Assembly: GCA_902463265.1 (NCBI GenBank) | Contig: CABQEV010000007.1 | Coordinates: forward strand, 70,635 to 134,634 | Source: UMGS1889 sp900556055 | GTDB taxonomy: Bacteria > Bacillota > Clostridia > Oscillospirales > Ruminococcaceae | Length of the DNA: 64,000 nt | Direction: 5' to 3' | Shown here: positions 32,471 to 40,361 of the stretch, piece by piece | Layout: each line of letters opens with the position of its first letter | How positions within the stretch are numbered: the stretch's first letter is position 1 | Translations under genes and position numbers: made by a program | Notes under the pieces: generated by a model | What the model saw: the letters and a program-made list of their open reading frames with translations, nothing else | What the model was told of the DNA's origin: nothing | Database searches by the model: none

Positions 32471-33224
32471 CGAGCTTGACAAGAGCATTGCGCTTGCCGA
32501 AGAATACGGCTTCGGCTTTGAATTCAACGACTTTTTTTCACCCGATGTTCTGGACGACAAGCACCGCATGGACGAGATAATAAGCCGCTATAAGGCGCAC
32601 GAGCTGCCCGATTACTGTACATCTCACGGCGATTTCTTTGATGTCCTCGTTTTCAGCGATGACAGAAGGATACGTGAGACCGCCGAGCTGAGGATACGTC
32701 AGAGCCTTGAAGCAGCCCGCATGATCGGCGCAAAGGGCGTGGTGTTCCACACCAACTATTCGCCGCAGCTGACGGCAAATATCTACGTCATGAACTGGAT
32801 AGAGCGCAACGAGCAGTTCTGGCGGAGAATACTCCCGGAATATTCCGATCTGGACATCTATATGGAGAATATGTTTGATTTTTCCCCCGTTCTGCTTTCA
32901 GAGATAGCAATGCTGCTTGCTGATATGGACAATTTCGGCGTATGCATGGACTATGCGCATGCAGCGGTTTTCGGCAATGATCTTGACACATGGGTGAATA
33001 TGCTTTCGCCTTATGTCAAGCATATGCATATAAATGATAATGACCTCGAAAATGATCTTCACCTTGCTGTCGGTGACGGAAAGATCGACTGGAAGCTGTT
33101 CAAATATCACTTTGAAGCGAAGCTTTCCCATGCAAAATCGGTGCTTATCGAGACTTCATTTATCGACAGGCAGAGAAGATCGGCTGAATTTCTGGCTGAT
33201 CTCGGCATGATAAGCAAAGGCTAA
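32439..33224 (+). CDS. Xylose isomerase-like TIM barrel protein (AP endonuclease family 2)
   Basis: A 261-aa protein with the fold of sugar isomerases/epimerases of the xylose isomerase-like superfamily. Metal-ligand style motifs are present: SHGDFFD, VVFHTNYSP, YMENMFD (Glu), VCMDYAHAAVFG, KHMHINDND (His), DGKIDWKLF and a C-terminal LIETSF (Glu). The substrate cannot be told. Sugar-phosphate isomerase, inositol catabolic and endonuclease roles all exist in this superfamily. ATG 32439 has AAGGGG just upstream and lies inside the end of the cyclase gene, so the two are translationally coupled. A link to cAMP signalling is inference only. Confidence 0.8.
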   Translation: MSRFLIIPKIDELDKSIALAEEYGFGFEFNDFFSPDVLDDKHRMDEIISRYKAHELPDYCTSHGDFFDVLVFSDDRRIRETAELRIRQSLEAARMIGAKGVVFHTNYSPQLTANIYVMNWIERNEQFWRRILPEYSDLDIYMENMFDFSPVLLSEIAMLLADMDNFGVCMDYAHAAVFGNDLDTWVNMLSPYVKHMHINDNDLENDLHLAVGDGKIDWKLFKYHFEAKLSHAKSVLIETSFIDRQRRSAEFLADLGMISKG

Positions 33225-33297
33225 TTGTGGAAAATGTCATTAAAAATTGCAAATTTCAGTTATTTTTGATTTATTTAACAAAAATGAATTTGACCTA

Positions 33298-33326
33298 TTG
33301 CAAAATTAAACGGTATATGATATAAT
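33298..33326 (+). promoter_or_regulatory. Promoter of the riboswitch-controlled FecR gene
   Basis: TTGCAA (33298-33303), 17-bp spacer, TATAAT (33321-33326). Transcription would start near 33333, immediately before the riboswitch. Confidence 0.82.
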
Positions 33327-33340
33327 GCAATTAACAAATA

Positions 33341-33426
33341 AAAAGGCAAAGCCGATGAAAATCGGTGTCGCAAAGCACACGAACCTAAGCTTTGAATGAT
33401 TCGGGAGTATGGTTGTCGGGCTGCAT
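33341..33426 (+). promoter_or_regulatory. c-di-GMP-I (GEMM-I) riboswitch
   Basis: The conserved core is present in order: GGCAAAGCC (33345-33353), GATGAAAATCGG tetraloop-type hairpin, TGTCGCAAAGCACACGAACC with CCTAA, a variable stem-loop, then GGTTGTCGGGCTGC (33411-33424). This matches the GEMM-I consensus (GGCAAACC ... CGCAAAGCC ... CCTAA ... GGGTTGCC). The base before CAAA is G, the position expected for c-di-GMP rather than the A of cGAMP-type GEMM-Ib. It lies about 75 nt before the FecR start codon. No obvious intrinsic terminator follows, so control may be at translation (GGAGGCGAT ribosome site). Confidence 0.88.
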
Positions 33427-33502
33427 TTGTTGGGCATTTGTCCTATGTGCGGTTATCGATGATTGTACTTCTTTTTATTTTGCTTGATGGAGGCGATGAC
33501 AA

Positions 33503-36088
33503 ATGAGTTTAAAGGCATTTATTGCAGGATTGACATTGAAAATGAAGATAATATTCGCGTTCGCAGCTATCGCTGTTGTGGGCGGAACTGCCGCTGTTGT
33601 CGGATATAACGTGACCAAGGAGGACGCTTACAGAGTTCTCAAGGTGTTCGAGATGGAGGGAGCTTCGATAGTTTCCCGTGAAGGCTCGGGCGATCTTGAG
33701 GCTTATGTCGGAATGAACCTTGAAAGCGGAGATGTCCTTTCTGTCGGCGATGAAAGCACGCTGCGAGTAGTTCTTGACAACGATAAGTACATTCTGCTCG
33801 ACGGCGGAACTGTGCTTGAGCTTAATGCTGCGGGAACTGCGGCTGACAGCAGAACTACCGTAAATCTCAGGCAGGGAACTATCCTGAATGAGATCACAAA
33901 TCCGCTTTCTGCGAATTCTTCCTATGAGGTCAATGCGCCTAAGGCTACGATGGCTGTAAGAGGAACATCGTTCAGCGTTTCCGTCAGAGATGACGGCAGC
34001 GGCGGATATAATATCAATGAAACTACTTATCACGGACTTGTAAATGTTTCTATACTCGATGAAGAGGGAAATATTATCCAAAGTGAAGATGTCGGCGTTG
34101 ACAAGGCTGTCGATATCCATACTTTAAAGAATGAGAATACCGGAAATCCCGCAGAAAAGGACGGCAGAGCAGAATTCGTTATCATTGATGAGAACGGAAG
34201 CATACGTCCTCTCGGTGATGGTGAATCGCCTGTTCATGACGCATTCTATGAGTTTGTGCCTATGCTGATAAGATCAAGAGTTGTTGAATCCAACAATACT
34301 AATCTTATGGATATAGAGCAGAACGTTATCAACAGAATAATGGGCGGCGGAAACTACATTGAAGATTCCGCAGGTAACGGAAACGGCGGCGGTATCTACG
34401 ATGACGGCTCGTCTGACTTCACAATGAATAGCAATGGCGTTTCCACTGCAAAGCCCGAAATATCCGAATCTTCCGAGCCCGAGGATACAGCACCCGAAAT
34501 AAAGGCTGTTGATACCGAAAATACAAAGATGTCGGAAAGCGGTGCTGAAAGGGTCGGCGGCGAGGTAACGGAAGGATCCGAAGCTGCTCCTCAGACAGAG
34601 GCACCGGCAGAGCAGACGGAAGCTGTCCCCGAAACAGAGGCACCCGCAGAATTGCCCGAAACGGCAGTTCCCGAAACATCCGCTCCCGAAACGGCTGCTC
34701 CCGAAACGGCTGCTCCCGAAACAGCAGTTCCCGAGACATCTGCTCCCGAAACGGCTGTTCCTAAGACATCTGCTCCGGAGACCGAGGACATGGGCAAATA
34801 TATCATAACCGATGAGGTCGAAAAGCCTATAACCAAGCCGAGAAATGATGTATCTGACAGCGGATCGGGCATGACTTCTCCTGTGGGAAACTATTACTAT
34901 CCCGAAATAACAGCTCCGAGCTATCCGACAGTAACAACAGCACCTGTTACCGATACGACAGCTCCCGAAACATCTGCCGATGAAACGGTTTATTATAAGG
35001 TAAGCTTCATTGCAAACGGCGATGTGTTCTATTCCGAAGAGGTCAAGAGCGGTGAAACGGTAAGCACTATCCCCGAACTGCCCGCAACAGACGGCTATAC
35101 AGCTATGTGGGTATACGGTGAAGGTGACGATGTGACTGAATTCACTGCCGATACCGTTATCACTGAAGATATGACTGTTACTGCACTTTATACGGTAATA
35201 CCTTCCGAATATGCAACAGTGACATATTATGCATCATATGACAGCACGACTCCGATAGCGACCGAGCAGGTTGCAATAGGTTCAAGACCGACAGGTTCGT
35301 CTGTTCCGCAGTATGACAGCGGCAAGGCTTGGCTCATCTGGGGATTTAACGCAGCAGACCTTCCCATCGTTGAAAAGGATATGGATATAACGGTTCCCTA
35401 TGTTGCGTACAGCGATGTGATCGAGGTCCTTATGGTTGACGGAAACGGCTCTAAGGTGCTTAACAAGCTGGTACTCAAAGGAACTATGGTAACTCTTCCC
35501 GAAATGCCCGCAGAGCTTGACGGCAAAACATTTATCGGCTGGGGTGATGCTACAAGCGGATTTGAGAACGGAACGGGACTCAAACCCGGTTCATCCGGAG
35601 TTGACAGAGTTGATGCAAGCCATGCGACACCGCAAACACCAAGCTATGGTGCGGGAGATCAGGCTCGGGTTGAATACAGCACAAAGTTCTATGCGCTGTA
35701 TAAGAAGGAGATCACTGTGACCTTCATGATAGGCAGCGATACGGTATATCGGAAAGAAGCATATGCGGGAGACTGGATATATTACAGCGAGATTAAATCC
35801 AACATTACTTCGATGGACGATTACCGATGGTATTATACCGATGATTCGGGCGAACAGCGGTTCACGGATTATATGCAGGTGAACGGAGATCTCACGATAA
35901 GCGCAAAGCCGTACTCTGTGACATTCACAAAGGACGGCGCAGAACCAAATATCGTGACATCATACAGCAAACAGTTCGTGCTGAAATCCGATTACGGAAC
36001 CACGTTTGAATACGATGGAAACACTTACTCGGCAGGAGATACGATCACCCTGACCGGGGACAGCACGACAATAACAGTTACATCGTAA
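33503..36088 (+). CDS. Membrane-anchored FecR-domain surface protein with PET repeats
   Basis: An 861-aa protein with a single N-terminal membrane helix (about residues 13-35), placing the rest outside the cell. A FecR domain follows (about 60-180: LNLRQGTIL-type stretch, KATMAVRGTSFSV). A low-complexity linker of PET/ETS/ETA repeats (about 355-430) comes next, then several beta-rich repeats resembling InlB B-repeats (VSFIANGDVFYSEEVKSGET, VTFMIGSDTVYRKEAYAGDW). No LPXTG motif is seen, so the N-terminal helix is the anchor. FecR here is probably a structural/sensor domain, not an iron regulator, as no sigma factor is adjacent. A c-di-GMP riboswitch controls it and a strong terminator follows. 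Confidence 0.85.
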   Translation: MSLKAFIAGLTLKMKIIFAFAAIAVVGGTAAVVGYNVTKEDAYRVLKVFEMEGASIVSREGSGDLEAYVGMNLESGDVLSVGDESTLRVVLDNDKYILLDGGTVLELNAAGTAADSRTTVNLRQGTILNEITNPLSANSSYEVNAPKATMAVRGTSFSVSVRDDGSGGYNINETTYHGLVNVSILDEEGNIIQSEDVGVDKAVDIHTLKNENTGNPAEKDGRAEFVIIDENGSIRPLGDGESPVHDAFYEFVPMLIRSRVVESNNTNLMDIEQNVINRIMGGGNYIEDSAGNGNGGGIYDDGSSDFTMNSNGVSTAKPEISESSEPEDTAPEIKAVDTENTKMSESGAERVGGEVTEGSEAAPQTEAPAEQTEAVPETEAPAELPETAVPETSAPETAAPETAAPETAVPETSAPETAVPKTSAPETEDMGKYIITDEVEKPITKPRNDVSDSGSGMTSPVGNYYYPEITAPSYPTVTTAPVTDTTAPETSADETVYYKVSFIANGDVFYSEEVKSGETVSTIPELPATDGYTAMWVYGEGDDVTEFTADTVITEDMTVTALYTVIPSEYATVTYYASYDSTTPIATEQVAIGSRPTGSSVPQYDSGKAWLIWGFNAADLPIVEKDMDITVPYVAYSDVIEVLMVDGNGSKVLNKLVLKGTMVTLPEMPAELDGKTFIGWGDATSGFENGTGLKPGSSGVDRVDASHATPQTPSYGAGDQARVEYSTKFYALYKKEITVTFMIGSDTVYRKEAYAGDWIYYSEIKSNITSMDDYRWYYTDDSGEQRFTDYMQVNGDLTISAKPYSVTFTKDGAEPNIVTSYSKQFVLKSDYGTTFEYDGNTYSAGDTITLTGDSTTITVTS

Positions 36089-36093
36089 TATAA

Positions 36094-36141
36094 GGCGGAC
36101 AGCCGAGGGCGAAACAAATTCCCTCAGCTGCCCGCTTTTTT
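36094..36141 (+). terminator. Terminator of the FecR gene
   Basis: An imperfect stem of about 15 bp pairs GGCGGACAGCCGAGGG (from 36094) with CCCTCAGCTGCCCGC (36121-36135). It is followed by six T. Confidence 0.88.
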
Positions 36142-36154
36142 GTTGAAAAAACTA

Positions 36155-36183
36155 TTTACATTATCCGCCGAAAAGTATATAAT
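36155..36183 (+). promoter_or_regulatory. Promoter of the MATE operon
   Basis: TTTACA (36155-36160), 17-bp spacer, TATAAT (36178-36183), about 30 nt before the GTG start. Confidence 0.75.
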
Positions 36184-36216
36184 AAAAATAAGAATGTATA
36201 CAAGGAGATAGGTAAG

Positions 36217-37560
36217 GTGTACAGAGGAAAGAAGCTTGCAAGGCTTATAATCCCTCTCGTTATCGAACAGCTTTTCAGCATAACGGTAGGAATGGCGGAT
36301 ATCATAATGGTCTCCGCTGCGGGAGATGCCGCAGTTTCGGGCGTTTCCCTCGTTGACAGCATAAATGTGCTTATCATAAACATTTTTTCGGCACTTGCTA
36401 CGGGCGGTGCGGTCGTTGTTTCGCAGTTCATCGGAATGGGCGACAAAAAGCGCGGCTGTCTGTCGGCAAATCAGCTTGTCATTTCGACGCTGGCACTTTC
36501 AGTCGTCGTGATGATACTGTGTGAGATATTCAACAAGCCCCTGCTTTCGCTTATTTTCGGAGATGTCGAAAGCGAGGTAATGGAAAGCGCAGTTGTTTAT
36601 TTTGCGGTAATGGCGGCATCATATCCGTTCATAGCACTGTATAACTCGGGTGCGGCACTGTTCCGCTCGATGGGAAATTCCAAGATATCAATGGAAACAT
36701 CGCTTGTGATGAATATACTGAATATCGGCGGAAATGCGCTGTTTATATATGTATTCAGAATGGGTGCGGGCGGTGTTGCGCTGTCATCGCTCATATCGAG
36801 AATAGTTGCTGCGATAGTCATAATGCGGCTTATCGGCGATCCTAAGCTTGATGTGCATACGGAAAACATCATCAAGGGCGGACTTGACTTCACGCTCATA
36901 AAGAATATCCTCAGGATAGGCGTGCCGAACGGTCTGGAAAACAGTATGTTCCAGCTCGGAAAGATACTTGTGCAGAGGATAGTCACGATGTTCGGAACTG
37001 TCGGCATTGCGGCGAATTCCGTTGCGGGAACGGTCTGCAATATCGGCTGTATCCCGGGAATGTCTATCGGCATGGCGATGATAACGATAATCGGTCAGAG
37101 GGTAGGCGCAGGGGATTATGACGGAGCGGAAAAGGATATAAAGTATCTCACAAAGCTCTGCTATATAATGATAATCATAACAGAGGCTATGATACTTCTG
37201 ACGCTTGATCCGATACTTTCGCTTTACAGCGTATCTCCCGAAGCACTTTCGACAGCAAAGACTATCATAATCTGGCATTCATCACTCAGTATGATATTCT
37301 GGCCGCCTGCTTTTTCGCTCCCGAATGCACTAAGAGCTGCAAATGACGTGAAGTATACCATGTGGGTATCGGTCATCTCAATGTGGCTTTGCAGGATAGG
37401 TCTTGCTTACGTTTTCGCAGTTACGCTCGACTGCGGAGTTATCGGCGTATGGTATGCTATGTTCTGCGACTGGGTGGTAAGAGCGATACTTATAGTCATA
37501 AGAACAGTAAGCGGCAAATGGAAAAATAAGCAGTTTCTGACAAAGGAAGAACAGCAATGA
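36217..37560 (+). CDS. MATE family efflux transporter
   Basis: A 447-aa protein with 12 predicted membrane helices, standard MATE length, exporting drugs or metabolites with sodium or proton exchange. It starts RGKKLARLIIPLVIEQLFSI, and the motifs MADIIMVSAAGDAAVSGVSL and VASQ-like VVVSQFIGMGDKKRG are characteristic. The substrate cannot be told. The start is GTG at 36217, with AAGGAG upstream. The end overlaps the next gene by 4 nt (ATGA), so it heads a three-gene operon with a small membrane protein and a serine hydrolase. Confidence 0.93.
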   Translation: MYRGKKLARLIIPLVIEQLFSITVGMADIIMVSAAGDAAVSGVSLVDSINVLIINIFSALATGGAVVVSQFIGMGDKKRGCLSANQLVISTLALSVVVMILCEIFNKPLLSLIFGDVESEVMESAVVYFAVMAASYPFIALYNSGAALFRSMGNSKISMETSLVMNILNIGGNALFIYVFRMGAGGVALSSLISRIVAAIVIMRLIGDPKLDVHTENIIKGGLDFTLIKNILRIGVPNGLENSMFQLGKILVQRIVTMFGTVGIAANSVAGTVCNIGCIPGMSIGMAMITIIGQRVGAGDYDGAEKDIKYLTKLCYIMIIITEAMILLTLDPILSLYSVSPEALSTAKTIIIWHSSLSMIFWPPAFSLPNALRAANDVKYTMWVSVISMWLCRIGLAYVFAVTLDCGVIGVWYAMFCDWVVRAILIVIRTVSGKWKNKQFLTKEEQQ

Positions 37561-38456
37561 TAAATATCACACCCGATCCCAAGGATCCGTATGCACATTA
37601 TCCTGCGGCATATGAGGCGAAGTCAAAGAACAATACTGCGTTCAGGCTGAACTATGTACTGACGGCACTCGCAGCGATAGGCTCCGTTTCCCTCGGACAT
37701 ATCAGCCTTTGGGCATATCTGAATATCTCGCCGCTGATAGCTGCTGCGGTGACGATATTCGGCTGCCTTGCTGCAAGAAAAAAGAAATGGGCGGTAACAG
37801 CGTCGCTTGTAACTATGGTTGCTGCGATCACTGCGACTATGCTCGGCTCGGACAATGCGCTTTCTGCGGTGACGGCGTTTATGCTTTATATAGGCTGCGC
37901 TGCGTATGACATATCATTATACAGGCGGATCGACGACAGGGCGGAGCTGAAGAAGCTTCCCGGCTGGCCGCTGTTTATAGATAACCGTCCGCAGATCGCG
38001 AAAAACGGAAATACGAATATTGCGCCGCCTGCAAAGTCCTACAAATTCACGCCGAGGAAACCTCTCCCCGCAGGCGGAATGCAGTCGATAAGTGCAAACG
38101 CATCTGCATCGCTGCCGAACAACAACAGAGGCGGAAGAAATGGCTATATGCCCGGGGTGTACAATGAGCCGTCGCTCGAAACGCCCGTGTATCATGAAAA
38201 GCCGCAGCCAGTGAAAAGGACGCGTGTTTCGCTGCGCCTGAAGGGCAGGAAGCACTCGGATCATGAGGGCGGATATACATATGCCGATGCATATAATCTG
38301 GAAGCGGCGAAGGAGCTTGCCGATGTTCCCGAGGATATGACGGACAATATAGAGATGTATCTCGGACATCTTCTTCCCGATTACACGAATTATGACAGCG
38401 AGCCTGTATTCACATCGGAAAATAAGAATATAAAAATAATAGAAAAGGTCGATTAG
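37557..38456 (+). CDS. Membrane protein with a long cytoplasmic tail, unknown function
   Basis: I do not recognise a family. The 299-aa protein has about three to four hydrophobic helices in residues 30-125 (TALAAIGSVSLGHISLWAYL; ASLVTMVAAITATML). A hydrophilic tail of about 170 residues follows, rich in Pro, Asn, Gly and charged residues, that looks disordered and ends in a stretch with NIEMYLGHLLPDYTNY. It is translationally coupled to the MATE gene and lies 10 nt before a serine hydrolase gene. It may be an accessory of the transporter, but nothing in the sequence proves this. Confidence 0.7.
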   Translation: MINITPDPKDPYAHYPAAYEAKSKNNTAFRLNYVLTALAAIGSVSLGHISLWAYLNISPLIAAAVTIFGCLAARKKKWAVTASLVTMVAAITATMLGSDNALSAVTAFMLYIGCAAYDISLYRRIDDRAELKKLPGWPLFIDNRPQIAKNGNTNIAPPAKSYKFTPRKPLPAGGMQSISANASASLPNNNRGGRNGYMPGVYNEPSLETPVYHEKPQPVKRTRVSLRLKGRKHSDHEGGYTYADAYNLEAAKELADVPEDMTDNIEMYLGHLLPDYTNYDSEPVFTSENKNIKIIEKVD

Positions 38457-38466
38457 GAGAATTGCA

Positions 38467-39642
38467 ATGGATTTCAGAAAGCTTGAAAAAATAGTTGAAC
38501 TCGGAGAAAGAGAGGTAGCAGGCGGCTGGATAGCGGGCGGTGCGGCGGCTGTCGTAAAGGACGGCAGGCAGGTATGGTCATGCGGATTCGGGCAGGCGGA
38601 CAGAGAGAAGAAAACCCCCATGAACGGGAAGAGCATAGTAAGGCTGTTTTCGCTGTCGAAGCCCATTACTGCGTGTGCGGTCCTGCGCCTTGCCGAAAGG
38701 GGAGAGCTTGACCTTTTCTCGTCGGTATGGTGGTATCTGAACGGCTTCAAGGACGCAAAGGTCGCTGTTGACGGAAAGCTTGTCCCTGCTGAGAGGGACA
38801 TCACGATAAAGGATCTGCTCACCATGACCTCGGGCATTCTCTATCCCGAGGGCGGATTTGCGGGGGAGCAGATGGGTGCGCTGTTTGATGCTAACATAAA
38901 GGAAAAAGAGCTTGGGATTCAGATGAGTACGGTGGATTTCGTGAATGAGATCGGAAAGTGTCCTCTCGGATATCAGCCGGGTGCGATGTGGCATTACGGT
39001 TTGTCAGCTGATGTTCTCGGTGCTGTTGTTGAGCAGGTTTCGGGAATGAAATACAGCGAATTCCTCAGAAAAGAGATATTCGAGCCGCTCGGCATGGAGG
39101 ACACGGGATTTTATATCCCTGAGAATAAGCTGGACAGAGCGGCAAAGGTCTATGACGACAAGGGCGACGGACTGGAAGAATTTACGGAATGCTTCCTTGG
39201 TCTGCCCGATCCCGCAAAATGCAAAGACCCGATGTTTGAATCGGGCGGAGCGGGTGTCGTTTCGACTATTGAGGATTACGGAAGGTTTGCGGGTGCGCTC
39301 GCTATGGGCGGAACATCTGCGGACGGCTACCGTCTGCTTTCGGAGAGTGCGGTAAGGTTCATGTCGCAGCCTGCGCTCAGAGAGGAACAGCGTGCGGGAT
39401 ATGCGGGCTGGCAGTCTATGCCTGGACACAGCTACGGCTGTCTGGTAAGAGTGCTTGACCGTCCCGAGGAAGCTATGCATTTCGGAAATGTCGGCGAATT
39501 CGGCTGGGACGGCTGGGCAGGCACTTATGTATGCTGCGATCCTTCCGAGAATATGGCTTCGCTCCTTTTTATCCAGCGCACGAATGCCGGAACAAATCAG
39601 CTGACACGCAGAGTCAAGAATGTTATTTATTCGGCGGTGTGA
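38467..39642 (+). CDS. Serine hydrolase of the beta-lactamase / penicillin-binding protein family
   Basis: A 391-aa protein of the class C beta-lactamase-like family (Pfam Beta-lactamase). The SxxK catalytic motif is S62-LSK65 (FSLSKPITA), a YxS/N-like motif lies in WHYGLSADVLG, and the third motif region reads HFGNVGEFGWDGWAGT. No signal peptide or membrane anchor is seen, so it is probably cytoplasmic. An esterase or peptidase role is more likely than antibiotic resistance. GGAGA precedes the ATG. It is the last gene of the MATE operon. Confidence 0.87.
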   Translation: MDFRKLEKIVELGEREVAGGWIAGGAAAVVKDGRQVWSCGFGQADREKKTPMNGKSIVRLFSLSKPITACAVLRLAERGELDLFSSVWWYLNGFKDAKVAVDGKLVPAERDITIKDLLTMTSGILYPEGGFAGEQMGALFDANIKEKELGIQMSTVDFVNEIGKCPLGYQPGAMWHYGLSADVLGAVVEQVSGMKYSEFLRKEIFEPLGMEDTGFYIPENKLDRAAKVYDDKGDGLEEFTECFLGLPDPAKCKDPMFESGGAGVVSTIEDYGRFAGALAMGGTSADGYRLLSESAVRFMSQPALREEQRAGYAGWQSMPGHSYGCLVRVLDRPEEAMHFGNVGEFGWDGWAGTYVCCDPSENMASLLFIQRTNAGTNQLTRRVKNVIYSAV

Positions 39643-39649
39643 TATGTTG

Positions 39650-39678
39650 TTGACACGTAACAAATTACGTGGTATAAT
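39650..39678 (+). promoter_or_regulatory. hicAB promoter with embedded palindromic operator
   Basis: TTGACA (39650-39655), 17-bp spacer, TATAAT (39673-39678). The perfect palindrome CACGTAA-CAAA-TTACGTG (39654-39671) fills the spacer. A ribbon-helix-helix antitoxin binding here would block polymerase, the usual autoregulation of toxin-antitoxin operons. Confidence 0.88.
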
Positions 39679-39696
39679 TAAAGGGGTGAAAGGACG

Positions 39697-39894
39697 ATGA
39701 AAAGCTATTCATCGAGAGAAGTAATACAGATCCTGAAGGCTGACGGGTGGTATGAGGTCAACTGTGAAGGCGATCATCATCAGTTCAAGCATCCGGAGAA
39801 AAAGGGGCGTGTAACCGTAACGCATCCGAAAAAAGATATCCCTGTCAAAACGCTGAAAAGCATTGAAGTTCAGGCAGGAGTGAAATTTGAGTAA
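39697..39894 (+). CDS. hicA: HicA family mRNA interferase toxin
   Basis: A 65-aa double-stranded-RNA-binding-like fold protein that cleaves mRNA when free of HicB. Typical features: start SSREVIQILKADGWYEV, the catalytic histidine region EGDHHQFKHPEKKGRVTV and C-terminal HPKKDIPVKTLKSIEVQAGV. The catalytic His is intact. It lies 25 nt before hicB under a single autoregulated promoter. AAAGG precedes the ATG closely. Confidence 0.93.
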   Translation: MKSYSSREVIQILKADGWYEVNCEGDHHQFKHPEKKGRVTVTHPKKDIPVKTLKSIEVQAGVKFE

Positions 39895-39919
39895 CATTTT
39901 GTGAAGGGGGTTCGATATT

Positions 39920-40318
39920 ATGAAGGATACTTATATTTTTCCCGCAGTATTTGATTATGCTGATGACGGCATTTCGATTGAATTTCCCGACCTTCCCGGC
40001 TGTCTTCCATGTGCAGATAATGTAGATGAAGCAGTGAAAAATGCAAAGGAAGCACTTATGCTGCATTTATACGGCATGGAAGAAGATAATGAAGAGATCC
40101 CGGAGCCTACACCTATAAATAAGATACATCTTGAGCCTGATCAGGCAATAGTGCTTACCGATGTTTTTATGCCGCCATTCAGAGAAAAGCAGAAGATGCG
40201 TTATGTAAAGAAAACGCTCTCCATTCCGTCATGGCTCAATGCAGAGGCGGAGCATTACGGCATAAATTTTTCAGCTGTTCTTCAGGAGGCATTGAAACAG
40301 CGCCTTCACAGCAGATAA
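39920..40318 (+). CDS. hicB: HicB family antitoxin
   Basis: A 132-aa antitoxin. Residues 1-60 form the HicB partial RNase H-like fold (FPAVFDYADDGISIEFPDLPGC, EAVKNAKEALMLHL). The C-terminus (TLSIPSWLNAEAEHYGINFS, AVLQEALKQRL) is a ribbon-helix-helix DNA-binding domain that should bind the palindrome in the promoter. It neutralises HicA and represses the operon. GGGGG precedes the ATG. A bidirectional terminator follows. Confidence 0.93.
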   Translation: MKDTYIFPAVFDYADDGISIEFPDLPGCLPCADNVDEAVKNAKEALMLHLYGMEEDNEEIPEPTPINKIHLEPDQAIVLTDVFMPPFREKQKMRYVKKTLSIPSWLNAEAEHYGINFSAVLQEALKQRLHSR

Positions 40319-40320
40319 TA

Positions 40321-40359
40321 AAAAGCAGGAAAGACCAAGATCTTTCCTGCTTGATTTTT
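40321..40359. terminator. Bidirectional terminator after hicB and the convergent lipoprotein gene
   Basis: A perfect 12-bp stem AAGCAGGAAAGA/TCTTTCCTGCTT (40323-40334 with 40341-40352) has T-runs on both strands. Confidence 0.92.
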
Positions 40360-40361
40360 TA

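Noticed and set aside
33341..33426. Reading the GEMM element as a cGAMP (GEMM-Ib) riboswitch
   Set aside because: The diagnostic base before CAAA appears to be G rather than A, which favours c-di-GMP. Only binding data would settle it.
34780..34872. PET/SAPET repeat stretch as a CRISPR or DNA tandem repeat
   Set aside because: The repeats are in frame, variable at the DNA level and part of a protein linker. No spacer-repeat pattern exists in the window.
33503..36088. Calling the FecR protein a ferric citrate anti-sigma regulator
   Set aside because: There is no adjacent ECF sigma or TonB receptor gene, the FecR domain lies outside the membrane and is followed by repeat modules.
38467..39642. 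Calling the serine hydrolase an antibiotic resistance beta-lactamase
   Set aside because: No signal peptide, only general family motifs, and a metabolic operon context. Resistance is not supported.
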